Below, one piece after another: positions 22,276 through 30,437 of a DNA stretch of 36,471 nucleotides. This DNA comes from Mediterranea massiliensis. Its GTDB lineage: Bacteria > Bacteroidota > Bacteroidia > Bacteroidales > Bacteroidaceae. The stretch's first letter is position 1. Every line of letters starts with the position of its first letter. The notes below the pieces were generated by a model. It worked only from the letters and a program-made list of their open reading frames with translations. It was not told the DNA's origin and searched no databases. The DNA lies in assembly GCF_900128475.1 (NCBI RefSeq), contig NZ_LT635834.1, forward strand, positions 161,428 through 197,898, given 5' to 3'. The translations under genes and the position numbers were made by a program.

Positions 22276-24324
22276 TTATTCGTTGACGTAAGGCAGGGTG
22301 GCGTAATCCTTGCTATAGCGGAGCATCTGCTCGGCATAGCCTTCGTCGTAGGTCACCTTCACGTCGGTGATGTTGCCTTCGGCGTCGGTCACGGCCTCAT
22401 ACTTCGGATTGACAAAACCCTTGTAGGGAGCCAGGTTCAGCTTCTTGTAGCGTTCGAGCACTTCGGCATGCAGTTCAGGATCGACCTTCACGGCATAGTT
22501 CTCGACCAGCTGGCGGGCACCTTCGAAGTCGCCCGTCGACTTGATGCGCTGGATTTCGGCCAGCAATTCGCCGAAGAGGGTACGCACCTTGGCGTAATCG
22601 TTCACCACCACATAGGTCTTGCCGTCCTTCTTCTTCAATTCGACCACCTTGTCGGCCGCTCCCTTCTCGTACACCCAACGGGCGATAAGGGCACGGTTGC
22701 GCATGTGTGCTTCCTCAATCTGGTTGCCCGGCTCGATGCGTACCAGCTGGGTCATCAGGCCGTTCATCAGGTAGGTATAGAACTGGGCCTTGTAGGCATC
22801 GGCATCAGGCAGAAGCCCCAGCTCGACCAGCTTGGGATCGGCTACATAGTAGAGGCCAAACAAGTCAGCACGGGCTTCCTCGATAGTAGAGCCATAAGCC
22901 TTCAGGGCATCGGGATCAACACCAGGAAGCAGCTTGCCCGAACCGTGGCCGAGGCATTCGTGCAGGTCGGTATGAAGTTCGTCGGTCAGGTCGGCATACT
23001 TGTTGATATTGTCCAGTTCGGCTTGGCTATAAACAAACTCTTCGTTGAAGCCATTGCCGTGGGCGGCCTTGTTGTAAGCATCGGTAATGTTGCCGATAGT
23101 CACCGACTTGGAGCCGTGCTGGCTACGTATCCAGTTGGCATTAGGCAAGTTGATGCCGATAGCCGTAGCCGGATAGAGATCGCCTGCCAGGATGGCGGCG
23201 GTGATGACCTTGGCCGACACGCCTTTCACTTCTTCTTTCTTGAATTGCTTGTCCACGGGCGAATGGTCTTCGAACCACTGGGCATTGCTGCTGATGATTT
23301 CCGTACGGCGGGTAGCCTCGAGGTCCTTGAAGTTGACAAGCGACTCCCAGCTGGCCTTCATGCCCAACGGGTCGCCATAGCTTTCGGTAAAGCCGTTCAC
23401 GAAATCCACGCGCGAATTCAAATCTTTCACCCAAAGAATTGCATAGTCGTCGAAGGTCTTCAGGTCGCCTGTTTCGTAGTATTCCACCAACTTGGCGATG
23501 ACCGCCTTCTGTTCGGGTGTCTCGGCCACGCCTTCAGCTTTCTTCAACCAATAAACAATTTTCTCGAGAGCCTGGCCGTAGAGTCCGCCCACCTTCCATA
23601 CCTTTTCCTGAACACGGCCGTTTTCCTTCACCAAACGGCTGTTTAGTCCATAGGAAACGGGCGTTTCGTCCTTGGGATCCTTCAGGGCGTTATAGAAGTC
23701 TTCAGCTTCCTTCTGCGTTACACCCTCATAGTAGTTGCAGGCGGAGGTGAGCACCAGGTCTTCGCCATCGGCCTGATTGACGCGCTTGGGCATCACGGCC
23801 GGATCGAAAATGACGGGGAAAATCTCGTCGCAGAATTGCTCCAGCGTCTGCCCTTCGGCCAAGGGAAGCTGGGAAGCATCGACACTGGCCAGAGCCTGCT
23901 TGAAGAATTCGGGGGTAAAGCCCGGCACAAACTTCTCGCATCCGTAGTGATGGTGGATGCCGTTGGAGAACCATACACGCTTGAGGTAAACCTCCATTGC
24001 CTTGAAGTCGGCCGACTGCTTGTCGCCCTTATAACCTGTATAGACAGCCTCCAGAGCCTTGCGGATGCGGAGGTTGTATTTGCCGTTCTGGTCGAACAGG
24101 ATGTCACGGCCCTGCAGAGCCGCTTCCGTCAGATAGTAAACCAGCTGCTTCTGCTGGAGTGAAAGCTCCTCGAAGCCCGGCACACGATAGCGTAAAATCT
24201 GTAAATCTGCAAATTGTTCCACTGTATAATCAAATTTTTCTGCCTCGGCAGTCGTTTGTTTCTGGCCTCCGCAAGCGGAAAGTATCGCCAGAGCGGCGGC
24301 CATCGAAAGAAATTGTTTTCTCAT
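22276..24324 (-). CDS. Dipeptidyl peptidase III, M49 family, lipoprotein-like
   Basis: The enzyme removes dipeptides from the N-terminus of oligopeptides, using zinc. The 682-residue product has the M49 zinc motif HECLGH at residues 455-460 and the third ligand and companion residues in EEARADLFGLYY (from about 482). This matches the six-residue HEXXGH form of the family. An N-terminal lipoprotein signal ends in LSAC (C18), so the mature protein is expected to be membrane-anchored. Length is typical for Bacteroides enzymes. The nearest downstream element is a palindromic repeat. An intracellular peptide-turnover role is usual for eukaryotic forms, so the lipid anchor is notable. Confidence 0.94.
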   Translation of the reverse strand: MRKQFLSMAAALAILSACGGQKQTTAEAEKFDYTVEQFADLQILRYRVPGFEELSLQQKQLVYYLTEAALQGRDILFDQNGKYNLRIRKALEAVYTGYKGDKQSADFKAMEVYLKRVWFSNGIHHHYGCEKFVPGFTPEFFKQALASVDASQLPLAEGQTLEQFCDEIFPVIFDPAVMPKRVNQADGEDLVLTSACNYYEGVTQKEAEDFYNALKDPKDETPVSYGLNSRLVKENGRVQEKVWKVGGLYGQALEKIVYWLKKAEGVAETPEQKAVIAKLVEYYETGDLKTFDDYAILWVKDLNSRVDFVNGFTESYGDPLGMKASWESLVNFKDLEATRRTEIISSNAQWFEDHSPVDKQFKKEEVKGVSAKVITAAILAGDLYPATAIGINLPNANWIRSQHGSKSVTIGNITDAYNKAAHGNGFNEEFVYSQAELDNINKYADLTDELHTDLHECLGHGSGKLLPGVDPDALKAYGSTIEEARADLFGLYYVADPKLVELGLLPDADAYKAQFYTYLMNGLMTQLVRIEPGNQIEEAHMRNRALIARWVYEKGAADKVVELKKKDGKTYVVVNDYAKVRTLFGELLAEIQRIKSTGDFEGARQLVENYAVKVDPELHAEVLERYKKLNLAPYKGFVNPKYEAVTDAEGNITDVKVTYDEGYAEQMLRYSKDYATLPYVNE

Positions 24325-24385
24325 ATATCGGTCTGTTTAAGTAATCTCAATTCCGTACATACCTTCCGTAACATCGGTCATAAAT

Positions 24386-24433
24386 AAAAAAGGAAGTATC
24401 CCGAAGCCTCGGCTCCCGAATATTTCCTTTTTT
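24386..24433 (-). terminator. Bidirectional terminator after the AraC-type gene
   Basis: A 17-base arm (24392-24408) pairs with 24411-24427 with four mismatches, and the hairpin is flanked by A6 (24386-24391) and T6 (24428-24433). It can stop transcription from either side. Confidence 0.85.
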
Positions 24434-24455
24434 ATCCACTCCTTACGGAGTAGGG

Positions 24456-24920
24456 TTATTTTTTCTTTTCCGCATGCTTTTTGCGATAGCTGTTCGGAGT
24501 TTCACCGACATTCTTGTAAAAAGCCGCATAGAAAGACTGACGGTTGGCAAAACCTACCATCGTACTGATTTCTTCCACATTCTTGTCTGCATATCTCTTG
24601 TCTTTCAGCAGGTGCATGGCTTCCTTGACGCGATACTCGTTCAGCAGGCAGGAATAGTTCATACCAAAACGTGAATTGACCACCGCCGACAAATAGCGGG
24701 TGTTGGTTTCCAGGTCTTTAGCCAACTCTTTGGCAGAGTAGTCACGATCTCTATACTTCTTCTGCACGACAATGATGTTCATAATCTTGTCATACAATTC
24801 GTCAGCCAGTTCGGGACGAATCAAAGCACGGTAGGCCGCGTCCTTCTCTTTCTTTTCACGCAGGTTGTACGGGCGTTTCTTAGAAGCCTCTTCCTGCGTT
24901 TTGTTCTCTAAATCACTCAT
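24456..24920 (-). CDS. Small AraC-type DNA-binding regulator
   Basis: The 154-residue product has a short charged N-terminus and a C-terminal AraC/XylS DNA-binding domain of about 100 residues with two helix-turn-helix units: YSAKELAKDLETNTRYLSAV, then VEEISTMVGFANRQSFYAAF and the typical end GETPNSYRK. It lacks an effector-binding domain, so a ligand is not expected in the same chain. The regulated genes are not known. The upstream region holds an inverted repeat GTCCTAA/TTAGGAC (24953-24979) which could be an autoregulatory site. Confidence 0.9.
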   Translation of the reverse strand: MSDLENKTQEEASKKRPYNLREKKEKDAAYRALIRPELADELYDKIMNIIVVQKKYRDRDYSAKELAKDLETNTRYLSAVVNSRFGMNYSCLLNEYRVKEAMHLLKDKRYADKNVEEISTMVGFANRQSFYAAFYKNVGETPNSYRKKHAEKKK

Positions 24921-24952
24921 TGAATTAACTGGTTAGGGGTTTTACATTTCGT

Positions 24953-24979
24953 GTCCTAACAATCTGTTTTGTTTAGGAC
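24953..24979. promoter_or_regulatory. Inverted repeat GTCCTAA-N13-TTAGGAC upstream of the AraC-type gene
   Basis: Two perfect 7-bp arms (24953-24959 and 24973-24979) lie 33-59 bases before the start codon of the AraC-type regulator. They are suited to a dimer or to a pair of sites, but could also be a simple hairpin. Confidence 0.45.
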
Positions 24980-25155
24980 ATACAAAAGTCTGCTTTTTTT
25001 TTTATATATGCAACTATTTTCGTACATATTTCTCCCCTAAAAAGAATAAAAAAGATTGAATAAAAGCATAAAAATGTAATAAAATCGCGTAGAAGCCCGT
25101 CTCGCGCATCCGAATATTCATGGGAAAGACAGCGCGAATATTCAAATAAATGGTG
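24980..25155. other. AT-rich divergent region between the AraC-type gene and recQ
   Basis: No gene is seen. The AT-rich sequence holds a run of T (about 24994-25004) and stretches of AT-rich sequence typical of Bacteroides promoter regions. Confidence 0.4.
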
Positions 25156-25163
25156 TAACTTTG
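25156..25163 (+). promoter_or_regulatory. -7 box TAACTTTG of recQ
   Basis: TAACTTTG fits TAnnTTTG and lies 27 bases before the ATG at 25191. It overlaps a TTG at 25161 that would start a longer frame, which shows that the longer start is not used. Confidence 0.7.
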
Positions 25164-25190
25164 CCCAAGAAAAAATATAGACACCGCCGC

Positions 25191-27011
25191 ATGACTCAAA
25201 TCCAACAAGTGCTCAAGACCTATTTCGGGTACGACAGCTTCCGTCCGCAACAAGAAGAAATCATCCGACATCTGTTACAAAAAAGAGATGCCCTGGTGCT
25301 GATGCCTACCGGTGGTGGCAAGTCCGTCTGTTATCAGGTGCCCGCCCTCGTGTGCGAAGGAACTGCCGTCGTCGTGTCACCCCTCATCTCACTGATGAAG
25401 GACCAGGTGGAAAGTCTGTGCACCAACGGAATCGCCGCCGCAGCCCTGAACAGCAACAACGACGAGACAGAAAACCTGCGCATCCGCCGAACCTGCATGG
25501 AAGGAAAACTGAAACTGCTCTACATCTCGCCCGAGAAGTTGCTGGCCGAGGCCAACTACCTGCTGCGCGACATCTCCATCTCGTTCTTCGCCATTGACGA
25601 AGCACACTGCATCTCGCAATGGGGACACGACTTCCGGCCGGAATACGCCCAACTGGGCATCCTGCGGAGCCTCTTCCCACAGACGCCCGTCATTGCCCTG
25701 ACCGCCACTGCCGACAAGCTGACGCGTGAAGACATCGTCCGGCAACTGCACTTGCGGGAACCGCGTATCTTCCTCTCGTCGTTCGACCGACCCAACCTGA
25801 GCCTGACCGTCAAGCGTGGTTACCAGCAGAAGGAGAAGAACAAAGCCATCCTCGACTTCATCGGCAGGCATCGGGGCGAAAGCGGCATCGTCTACTGCAT
25901 GAGCCGGAGCAAGACGGAAAGCGTGGCACAAATGTTGCAGAAGAGCGGTATCCGTACCGCCGTCTACCATGCCGGGCTGGATACCGAAAAGCGCAACCGC
26001 GCACAGGACGACTTCATCAACGACCGCATACAGGTAGTGTGTGCCACCGTCGCTTTCGGCATGGGCATCGACAAGAGCAACGTGCGGTGGGTCATCCACT
26101 ACAACCTGCCCAAGAGCATCGAGAGTTTCTATCAGGAAATAGGACGTGCCGGACGCGACGGCCTGCCAAGCGACACCCTGCTCTTCTACTCGATGGCCGA
26201 CCTCATCCTGCTGACCAAGTTTGCCAACGAAAGCGGACAGCGTGAGATCAATCTGGAAAAACTCCAGCGCATGCAACAATATGCCGAGGCCGACATCTGC
26301 CGACGACGCATCCTGCTGAACTATTTTGGCGAACAACGGGCACACGATTGCGGCAACTGCGACGTATGCAAGAATCCGCCCGAACGGTTCGACGGCACCG
26401 TCATCGTACAGAAAGCACTGAGCGCCATTGCCCGCACCAACCAGCAGATCGGTACCCCAATGCTGGTAGACATCCTGCGCGGCAACCTCAATGCCGAACT
26501 CAAAGAAAAGGGATACCACCAGCTGAAAACCTATGGAGCCGGACGCGACATCCCCGCCCGCGACTGGCAGGACTACCTGCTACAGATGCTGCAAATGGGA
26601 TATTTCGAAGTGGCTTACAACGAAAGCAACCACCTGAAGATAACCCCTGCGGGAAGCGATGTCCTCTTCGGCAGGGAGACAGCCCGCCTGGTGGTCATCC
26701 GCAGGGAGGAAACGACGGGCACGCGAGGAAGGAAACGGCAGGCGGCATCGCCAGTCATGCGCGAACTGCCACTGGGAATGGACAGTGGCGAGAGCGCCGA
26801 TCTCTTCGAAGCCCTCAAGAACCTGCGCAAACGCCTGGCCGATGAGGAAGTACTACCTGCCTACATCGTCTTGTCCGACAAGGTGCTGCACCTGCTGGCC
26901 GCCCAACGCCCCACGACCCTCGAAGCCTTCGGCAACGTGAGCGGCATCAGCGAATACAAGAAACGGAAATACGGGAAAGAATTCGTCAAGCTCATCCGAC
27001 GCTTCGTCTGA
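25191..27011 (+). CDS. recQ: ATP-dependent DNA helicase RecQ
   Basis: The 606-residue product (from ATG at 25191) is a 3'-5' DNA helicase for recombination and stalled-fork repair. It has the Q-motif YFGYDSFRPQQEEI (11-24), Walker A PTGGGKS (39-45), DEAH at 136-139 (FAIDEAHCISQWGHDFRPEY region), VAFGMGIDKSNVRWVIHY, and EIGRAGRDG. Then come the RQC zinc-binding cysteines (CGNCDVC), a winged helix and a C-terminal HRDC domain. Length and domain order are those of a full RecQ. A TTG at 25161 gives a longer frame but lies in the promoter. Confidence 0.96.
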   Translation: MTQIQQVLKTYFGYDSFRPQQEEIIRHLLQKRDALVLMPTGGGKSVCYQVPALVCEGTAVVVSPLISLMKDQVESLCTNGIAAAALNSNNDETENLRIRRTCMEGKLKLLYISPEKLLAEANYLLRDISISFFAIDEAHCISQWGHDFRPEYAQLGILRSLFPQTPVIALTATADKLTREDIVRQLHLREPRIFLSSFDRPNLSLTVKRGYQQKEKNKAILDFIGRHRGESGIVYCMSRSKTESVAQMLQKSGIRTAVYHAGLDTEKRNRAQDDFINDRIQVVCATVAFGMGIDKSNVRWVIHYNLPKSIESFYQEIGRAGRDGLPSDTLLFYSMADLILLTKFANESGQREINLEKLQRMQQYAEADICRRRILLNYFGEQRAHDCGNCDVCKNPPERFDGTVIVQKALSAIARTNQQIGTPMLVDILRGNLNAELKEKGYHQLKTYGAGRDIPARDWQDYLLQMLQMGYFEVAYNESNHLKITPAGSDVLFGRETARLVVIRREETTGTRGRKRQAASPVMRELPLGMDSGESADLFEALKNLRKRLADEEVLPAYIVLSDKVLHLLAAQRPTTLEAFGNVSGISEYKKRKYGKEFVKLIRRFV

Positions 27012-27028
27012 CCGGAACAACCGCCGTC

Positions 27029-27877
27029 CTACCTGCACTGACGCAACAATTCGCGTACCTCGCTTTGGGGCACGCCCAGCGAAACGGCCTTCTCCAGGTC
27101 GCGCTTGGCCTGCGTTTTCTTTTCCTGCATCAGATAGACCCGCCCGCGCATCAAGTAGGCCTCCACCTGTTCAGGATCCAGCCGGATGGCTTCGTCCAGA
27201 TCCATCAGAGCCAAATCGGTGTTCCGCATGTCGAGTTCCACGCCGGCACGGGCTACATAGACCACCGCCAGCTCACGAGGAGCATAAGGCGTCGAACCGC
27301 CCTTATCGGCCAGCATGCCTTCGAGCACCTTCAGGGCCTCGCCATAGCGGGCCTCACGCTGGTGGAGGGTAGCCAGCCCCAGACGGGCACTGTAGTGACG
27401 GGGATCCACCTTCAGCAGCGTGTCATAGTCGAGACGGGCAAACTTGTAGTCGCGCCGGTTCATGTAGATGTAGGCACGCATCAGCAGCGCTTCGACGTTG
27501 TGGGGTTCCAGCTCGATGACCTGCGAATAGTCGGCACGGGCCTTGTCGTCCTGCCCCATCTCGAGCGAGAGGGTGGCATGGTTCATCAGGATGGGAACAG
27601 ACATGGGAGCGATGTTGAGGGCCAGCCGATAGGACTCCAAAGCCTGCTCGTAACGGTGCTGGCTGCGCTGGATAGTCCCCAAATTGGAGAAAAGCAGAGC
27701 ATTGCGCGCATTGGCCGGCTCCAGTTTCAGAGCCTGGCGGATGCAGTACTCAGCCTGTTCGAGGCTATCTTGCTCGGTGGCAGTCACGGCACGTTCGCAC
27801 CATTCGTCATAGGTTTGCGACAGAGCAGGTAGCCAAGTGACTACAAGCAGGAGTACGGACAGGAAGGCTTTCTTCAT
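27029..27877 (-). CDS. Secreted or envelope-bound TPR-repeat protein
   Basis: The 282-residue product starts with a signal peptide (MKKAFLSVLLLVVTWLPALSQ, residues 1-21) and is followed by about seven TPR-like repeats of 34 residues, such as the unit around ALLFSNLGTIQRSQHRYEQA. TPR proteins of this sort act as protein-binding scaffolds. The partner is unknown. The start is placed at ATG 27877: a longer frame runs to 27979 but its first 34 residues have no signal character and overlap cysK. It follows cysK by 41 bases on the same strand and may be the last gene of the leucine-cysK operon. Confidence 0.85.
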   Translation of the reverse strand: MKKAFLSVLLLVVTWLPALSQTYDEWCERAVTATEQDSLEQAEYCIRQALKLEPANARNALLFSNLGTIQRSQHRYEQALESYRLALNIAPMSVPILMNHATLSLEMGQDDKARADYSQVIELEPHNVEALLMRAYIYMNRRDYKFARLDYDTLLKVDPRHYSARLGLATLHQREARYGEALKVLEGMLADKGGSTPYAPRELAVVYVARAGVELDMRNTDLALMDLDEAIRLDPEQVEAYLMRGRVYLMQEKKTQAKRDLEKAVSLGVPQSEVRELLRQCR

Positions 27878-27918
27878 ATGCAATAAATACAGTATATATA
27901 AGGTATAAATAATCGGGA

Positions 27919-28839
27919 TCAATACAGCCCCACCGACAAATAACGCTCGCCGGTATCGGGCAGAAGCACGACGATACATTTGCCCTGCATATCGGGCCGG
28001 GTAGCCAAAGTGCAGGCAGCATGAAGCGCGGCACCCGATGAAATGCCGGCCAGCAGCCCTTCGGTGGCAGCCAGCTCACGGGAAGCGTGAAAAGCATCGT
28101 CGTCGGACACGGGAATCACCTCGTCGACGACAGAAGCGTCGTAGTTGCCAGGTACGAAATTAGCACCGATGCCCTGCAGGCGGTGAGGTCCGGCCTGTCC
28201 GCCCTCAAGTACAGGCGACGAAGCCGGCTCGACGGCTACGATACGCACAGCAGCGTTATGTTTCTTCAGTGCACGAGCCACACCACTGACGGTACCGCCC
28301 GTTCCTACACCGGCCACAAAGACATCGACCTGCCCAGCGGTTTCGGTCCATATTTCCTCACCGGTAGTACGCTCGTGCACGGCCGGATTGGAAGGGTTGT
28401 CGAACTGCTGGAGGATGACGGCACCGGACGTGGCGTCACGCAATGCCTCGGCCTTGGCAATGGAACCTGCCATTCCCTCCGCACCGGACGTCAACACAAT
28501 TTCAGCTCCCAGGGCCTTCAGCAGGTTGCGACGCTCAAGGCTCATGGTCTCGGGCATGGTGAGTATAAGGTGGTAGCCCTTGATGGTAGCCACCATGGCC
28601 AGGCCGATACCCGTATTGCCGCTGGTAGGCTCGATAATGGTAGCGCCGGGCTGCAGCAAGCCACGAGCTTCGGCATCTTCAATCATGGCCAGGGCAGTAC
28701 GTGCCTTCACACTGCCCGAAGGGTTAAACATCTCCAGTTTTGCCACCAGCGGACGGGGCAGCCCATGCAGACGGCTGTAGGCCGACAGCTCCATGAGCGG
28801 AGTGCGGCCTACCAGATCTATCAGGTTCTTTGCTATCAT
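27919..28839 (-). CDS. cysK: Cysteine synthase A (O-acetylserine sulfhydrylase)
   Basis: The PLP enzyme makes cysteine from O-acetylserine and sulfide. The 306-residue product has K45 in PSGSVKART as the PLP lysine, TSGNTGIG as the substrate loop, and GTGGT as the phosphate-binding loop. The motif around the lysine is usually SVKDR; here it is SVKAR, an Asp to Ala change of unknown effect. The end (DTGERYLSVGLY) is standard for CysK. It lies only 6 bases after leuB and so is likely co-transcribed, linking cysteine and leucine synthesis. Whether the enzyme still prefers O-acetylserine should be seen as likely but not proved. Confidence 0.9.
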   Translation of the reverse strand: MIAKNLIDLVGRTPLMELSAYSRLHGLPRPLVAKLEMFNPSGSVKARTALAMIEDAEARGLLQPGATIIEPTSGNTGIGLAMVATIKGYHLILTMPETMSLERRNLLKALGAEIVLTSGAEGMAGSIAKAEALRDATSGAVILQQFDNPSNPAVHERTTGEEIWTETAGQVDVFVAGVGTGGTVSGVARALKKHNAAVRIVAVEPASSPVLEGGQAGPHRLQGIGANFVPGNYDASVVDEVIPVSDDDAFHASRELAATEGLLAGISSGAALHAACTLATRPDMQGKCIVVLLPDTGERYLSVGLY

Positions 28840-28845
28840 GATGCG

Positions 28846-29907
28846 TCAAGCTTTCTTTATATAGTCCACCAACCAGGCACCGACTTCCTTCGTGCCATAC
28901 TTGGCTCCGCCCTCCACCTGAATTTCAGGCGTACGGACATTGGCATCGAGCGAAGCATCGACCGCCTTTCGGATAAGGGTTCCTTCCTCCTTCAGGTTGA
29001 AATATTCGAAGAGCATGGCTACGGAGAGTACCTGTGCCAGCGGATTGGCGATGTTCAGCCCCTTGGCCTGCGGCCACGAACCGTGAATGGGTTCAAAGAC
29101 CGGTGTGCTCTCGCCCGTAGAGGCCGAAGGAAGCAAGCCCATCGAACCGCTGATGACGGAGCCTTCGTCCGTCAGAATGTCGCCAAAGGTGTTCTCGGTG
29201 ACCATCACGTCGAAGAAGCGCGGTTCCTGTATCATCTTCATGGCGGCGTTGTCGACGTACATATAGTCGGTCGTCACTTCGGGATATTTGGGGGCCATCT
29301 CTTGGGCTATCTGACGCCAGAGGCGGGAAGAAGCCAACACGTTGGCCTTGTCGACTACCGTCAGATGCTTGCGACGCTTCATGGCATACTCGAAGCCGAC
29401 ACGGAGGATGCGCTCAATCTCGGGACGGGTGTAATAGTTCGTATCCCATGCCTTGTCGTTGTCCTGGTATTTCTCGCCGAAGTACATGCCGCCCGTCAGT
29501 TCGCGGATGCAGAGGAAGTCGGCACCCTCGACCAGCTCGGCGCGCAGGGGCGACTTGTGCAGGAGGCACTTGAAGGTCTGCACGGGGCGAATGTTGGCGT
29601 AGAGGCCAAGACGCTTGCGCATGGCCAGCAGGCCCTGCTCGGGACGCACCTTGGCAGTGGGGTCGTTGTCGAAGCGCGGGTCGCCCACGGCCGAGAAGAG
29701 AACAGCGTCGGCGTTCTTGCATATCTGATAGGTGGCTTCGGGGAAGGGATCGCCCACTTCGTCGATGGCATGTGCACCGCAGAGGGCGTATTCGTACGTC
29801 ACCTTGTGACCAAACTTCTCGCATACGGCGGTCATTACATCCACACCTACGGCGGATATTTCGGGGCCGATACCGTCACCGGCCAATACTGCTACTTTCA
29901 GTTCCAT
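28846..29907 (-). CDS. leuB: 3-isopropylmalate dehydrogenase
   Basis: LeuB oxidises and decarboxylates 3-isopropylmalate to 2-oxoisocaproate using NAD. The 353-residue product has GDGIGPEI at the N-terminus, the substrate-binding segment containing [16 protein letters not shown] and Y(F)GEK, and the metal-binding DKANVL and [13 protein letters not shown] motifs. Length and motifs are standard. It lies 5 bases after the small membrane protein gene and 6 bases before cysK. The distance from leuA-leuCD is explained by the second LeuA-like enzyme and a repeat array between. Confidence 0.97.
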   Translation of the reverse strand: MELKVAVLAGDGIGPEISAVGVDVMTAVCEKFGHKVTYEYALCGAHAIDEVGDPFPEATYQICKNADAVLFSAVGDPRFDNDPTAKVRPEQGLLAMRKRLGLYANIRPVQTFKCLLHKSPLRAELVEGADFLCIRELTGGMYFGEKYQDNDKAWDTNYYTRPEIERILRVGFEYAMKRRKHLTVVDKANVLASSRLWRQIAQEMAPKYPEVTTDYMYVDNAAMKMIQEPRFFDVMVTENTFGDILTDEGSVISGSMGLLPSASTGESTPVFEPIHGSWPQAKGLNIANPLAQVLSVAMLFEYFNLKEEGTLIRKAVDASLDANVRTPEIQVEGGAKYGTKEVGAWLVDYIKKA

Positions 29908-29912
29908 ATCGT

Positions 29913-30152
29913 TTATTCGTTATTATTCAATAATTCTTGTACTTTGTCTTTATACTTCTTGTTCCTGAGACGCCGGCGGTCGGCAGCAATGAAGCCTGCG
30001 GTGAGCAGGGCCGCCACCACGACGTTGACCAGCAGATTGCCGTCCTTCCACTCCTCGTCGGGGCTTAGCCAACGCAGCAAGCCATTGACGGCCAGCAGCA
30101 GAACGAACACCAGCACGTAGCGCTGCCAGGGTTTCAAGCTAATCTTTTTCAT
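29913..30152 (-). CDS. Small two-transmembrane protein in the leucine operon
   Basis: The 79-residue product has two predicted membrane segments, about residues 13-27 ([15 protein letters not shown] region) and 41-56 ([15 protein letters not shown] region), with a basic C-terminal tail ([13 protein letters not shown]). I do not recognise a family. The 5-base distance to leuB suggests co-translation. It could support leucine transport or assembly of a membrane complex, or be unrelated. Its 285-base upstream gap holds a palindrome array and no clear promoter box. Confidence 0.72.
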   Translation of the reverse strand: MKKISLKPWQRYVLVFVLLLAVNGLLRWLSPDEEWKDGNLLVNVVVAALLTAGFIAADRRRLRNKKYKDKVQELLNNNE

Positions 30153-30303
30153 GTTTCACCTTTGTTTCAGGGCTCAAAATAAGCATTTTATTCCATATCT
30201 CCGGCCCTAATTTTTCTTAAAAGTCTGAACGGACCACTTTTCCCAAGCTGAAGGGACAGAACGGATGCCTGTGTCTACAGCAATGTCTGAGCCGCCAGTC
30301 TCT
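30153..30303. other. Gap before the 22-bp palindrome array
   Basis: No gene, clear promoter box or strong hairpin is seen in this stretch. It may hold an unrecognised promoter for the small membrane protein and leuB. Confidence 0.4.
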
Positions 30304-30431
30304 GTTTCCCCACGGAGTAACTTTCGTTTCCCCCGCAGGAAACGCCCGTTTCCCCAGTAGGAAACGACAGTTCCCCCAGCAGGGAACGCCCGTTCCGCAA
30401 GCAGGAAATTACAGTTTTCTGCGCAGCCTCA
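30304..30431. repeat. Array of six 22-bp units, each an 18-bp palindrome plus 4-bp spacer
   Basis: Units start at 30304, 30326, 30348, 30370, 30392 and 30414, exactly 22 bases apart. The core is GTTTCCCC-nnn-AGGAAAC, and spacers are TTTC, GCCC, GACA, GCCC and TACA. The first and last units are decayed. All cores are palindromic, so each unit can form its own hairpin. Spacers are far too short for CRISPR. It lies between the leuA-like gene and the small membrane protein. Confidence 0.88.
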
Positions 30432-30437
30432 GGGCTA

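Noticed and set aside
25161..25190. TTG start of recQ, 10 codons upstream of the ATG
   Set aside because: The TTG lies inside the TAACTTTG promoter box, and conserved RecQ sequence starts after the ATG at 25191.
27878..27979. Longer N-terminus for the TPR protein
   Set aside because: It overlaps the 3' end of cysK, and a clear signal peptide starts at 27877.
30304..30431. CRISPR array
   Set aside because: Units are 22 bp with four-base spacers and no cas genes are near. Spacers of about 30 bases would be needed.
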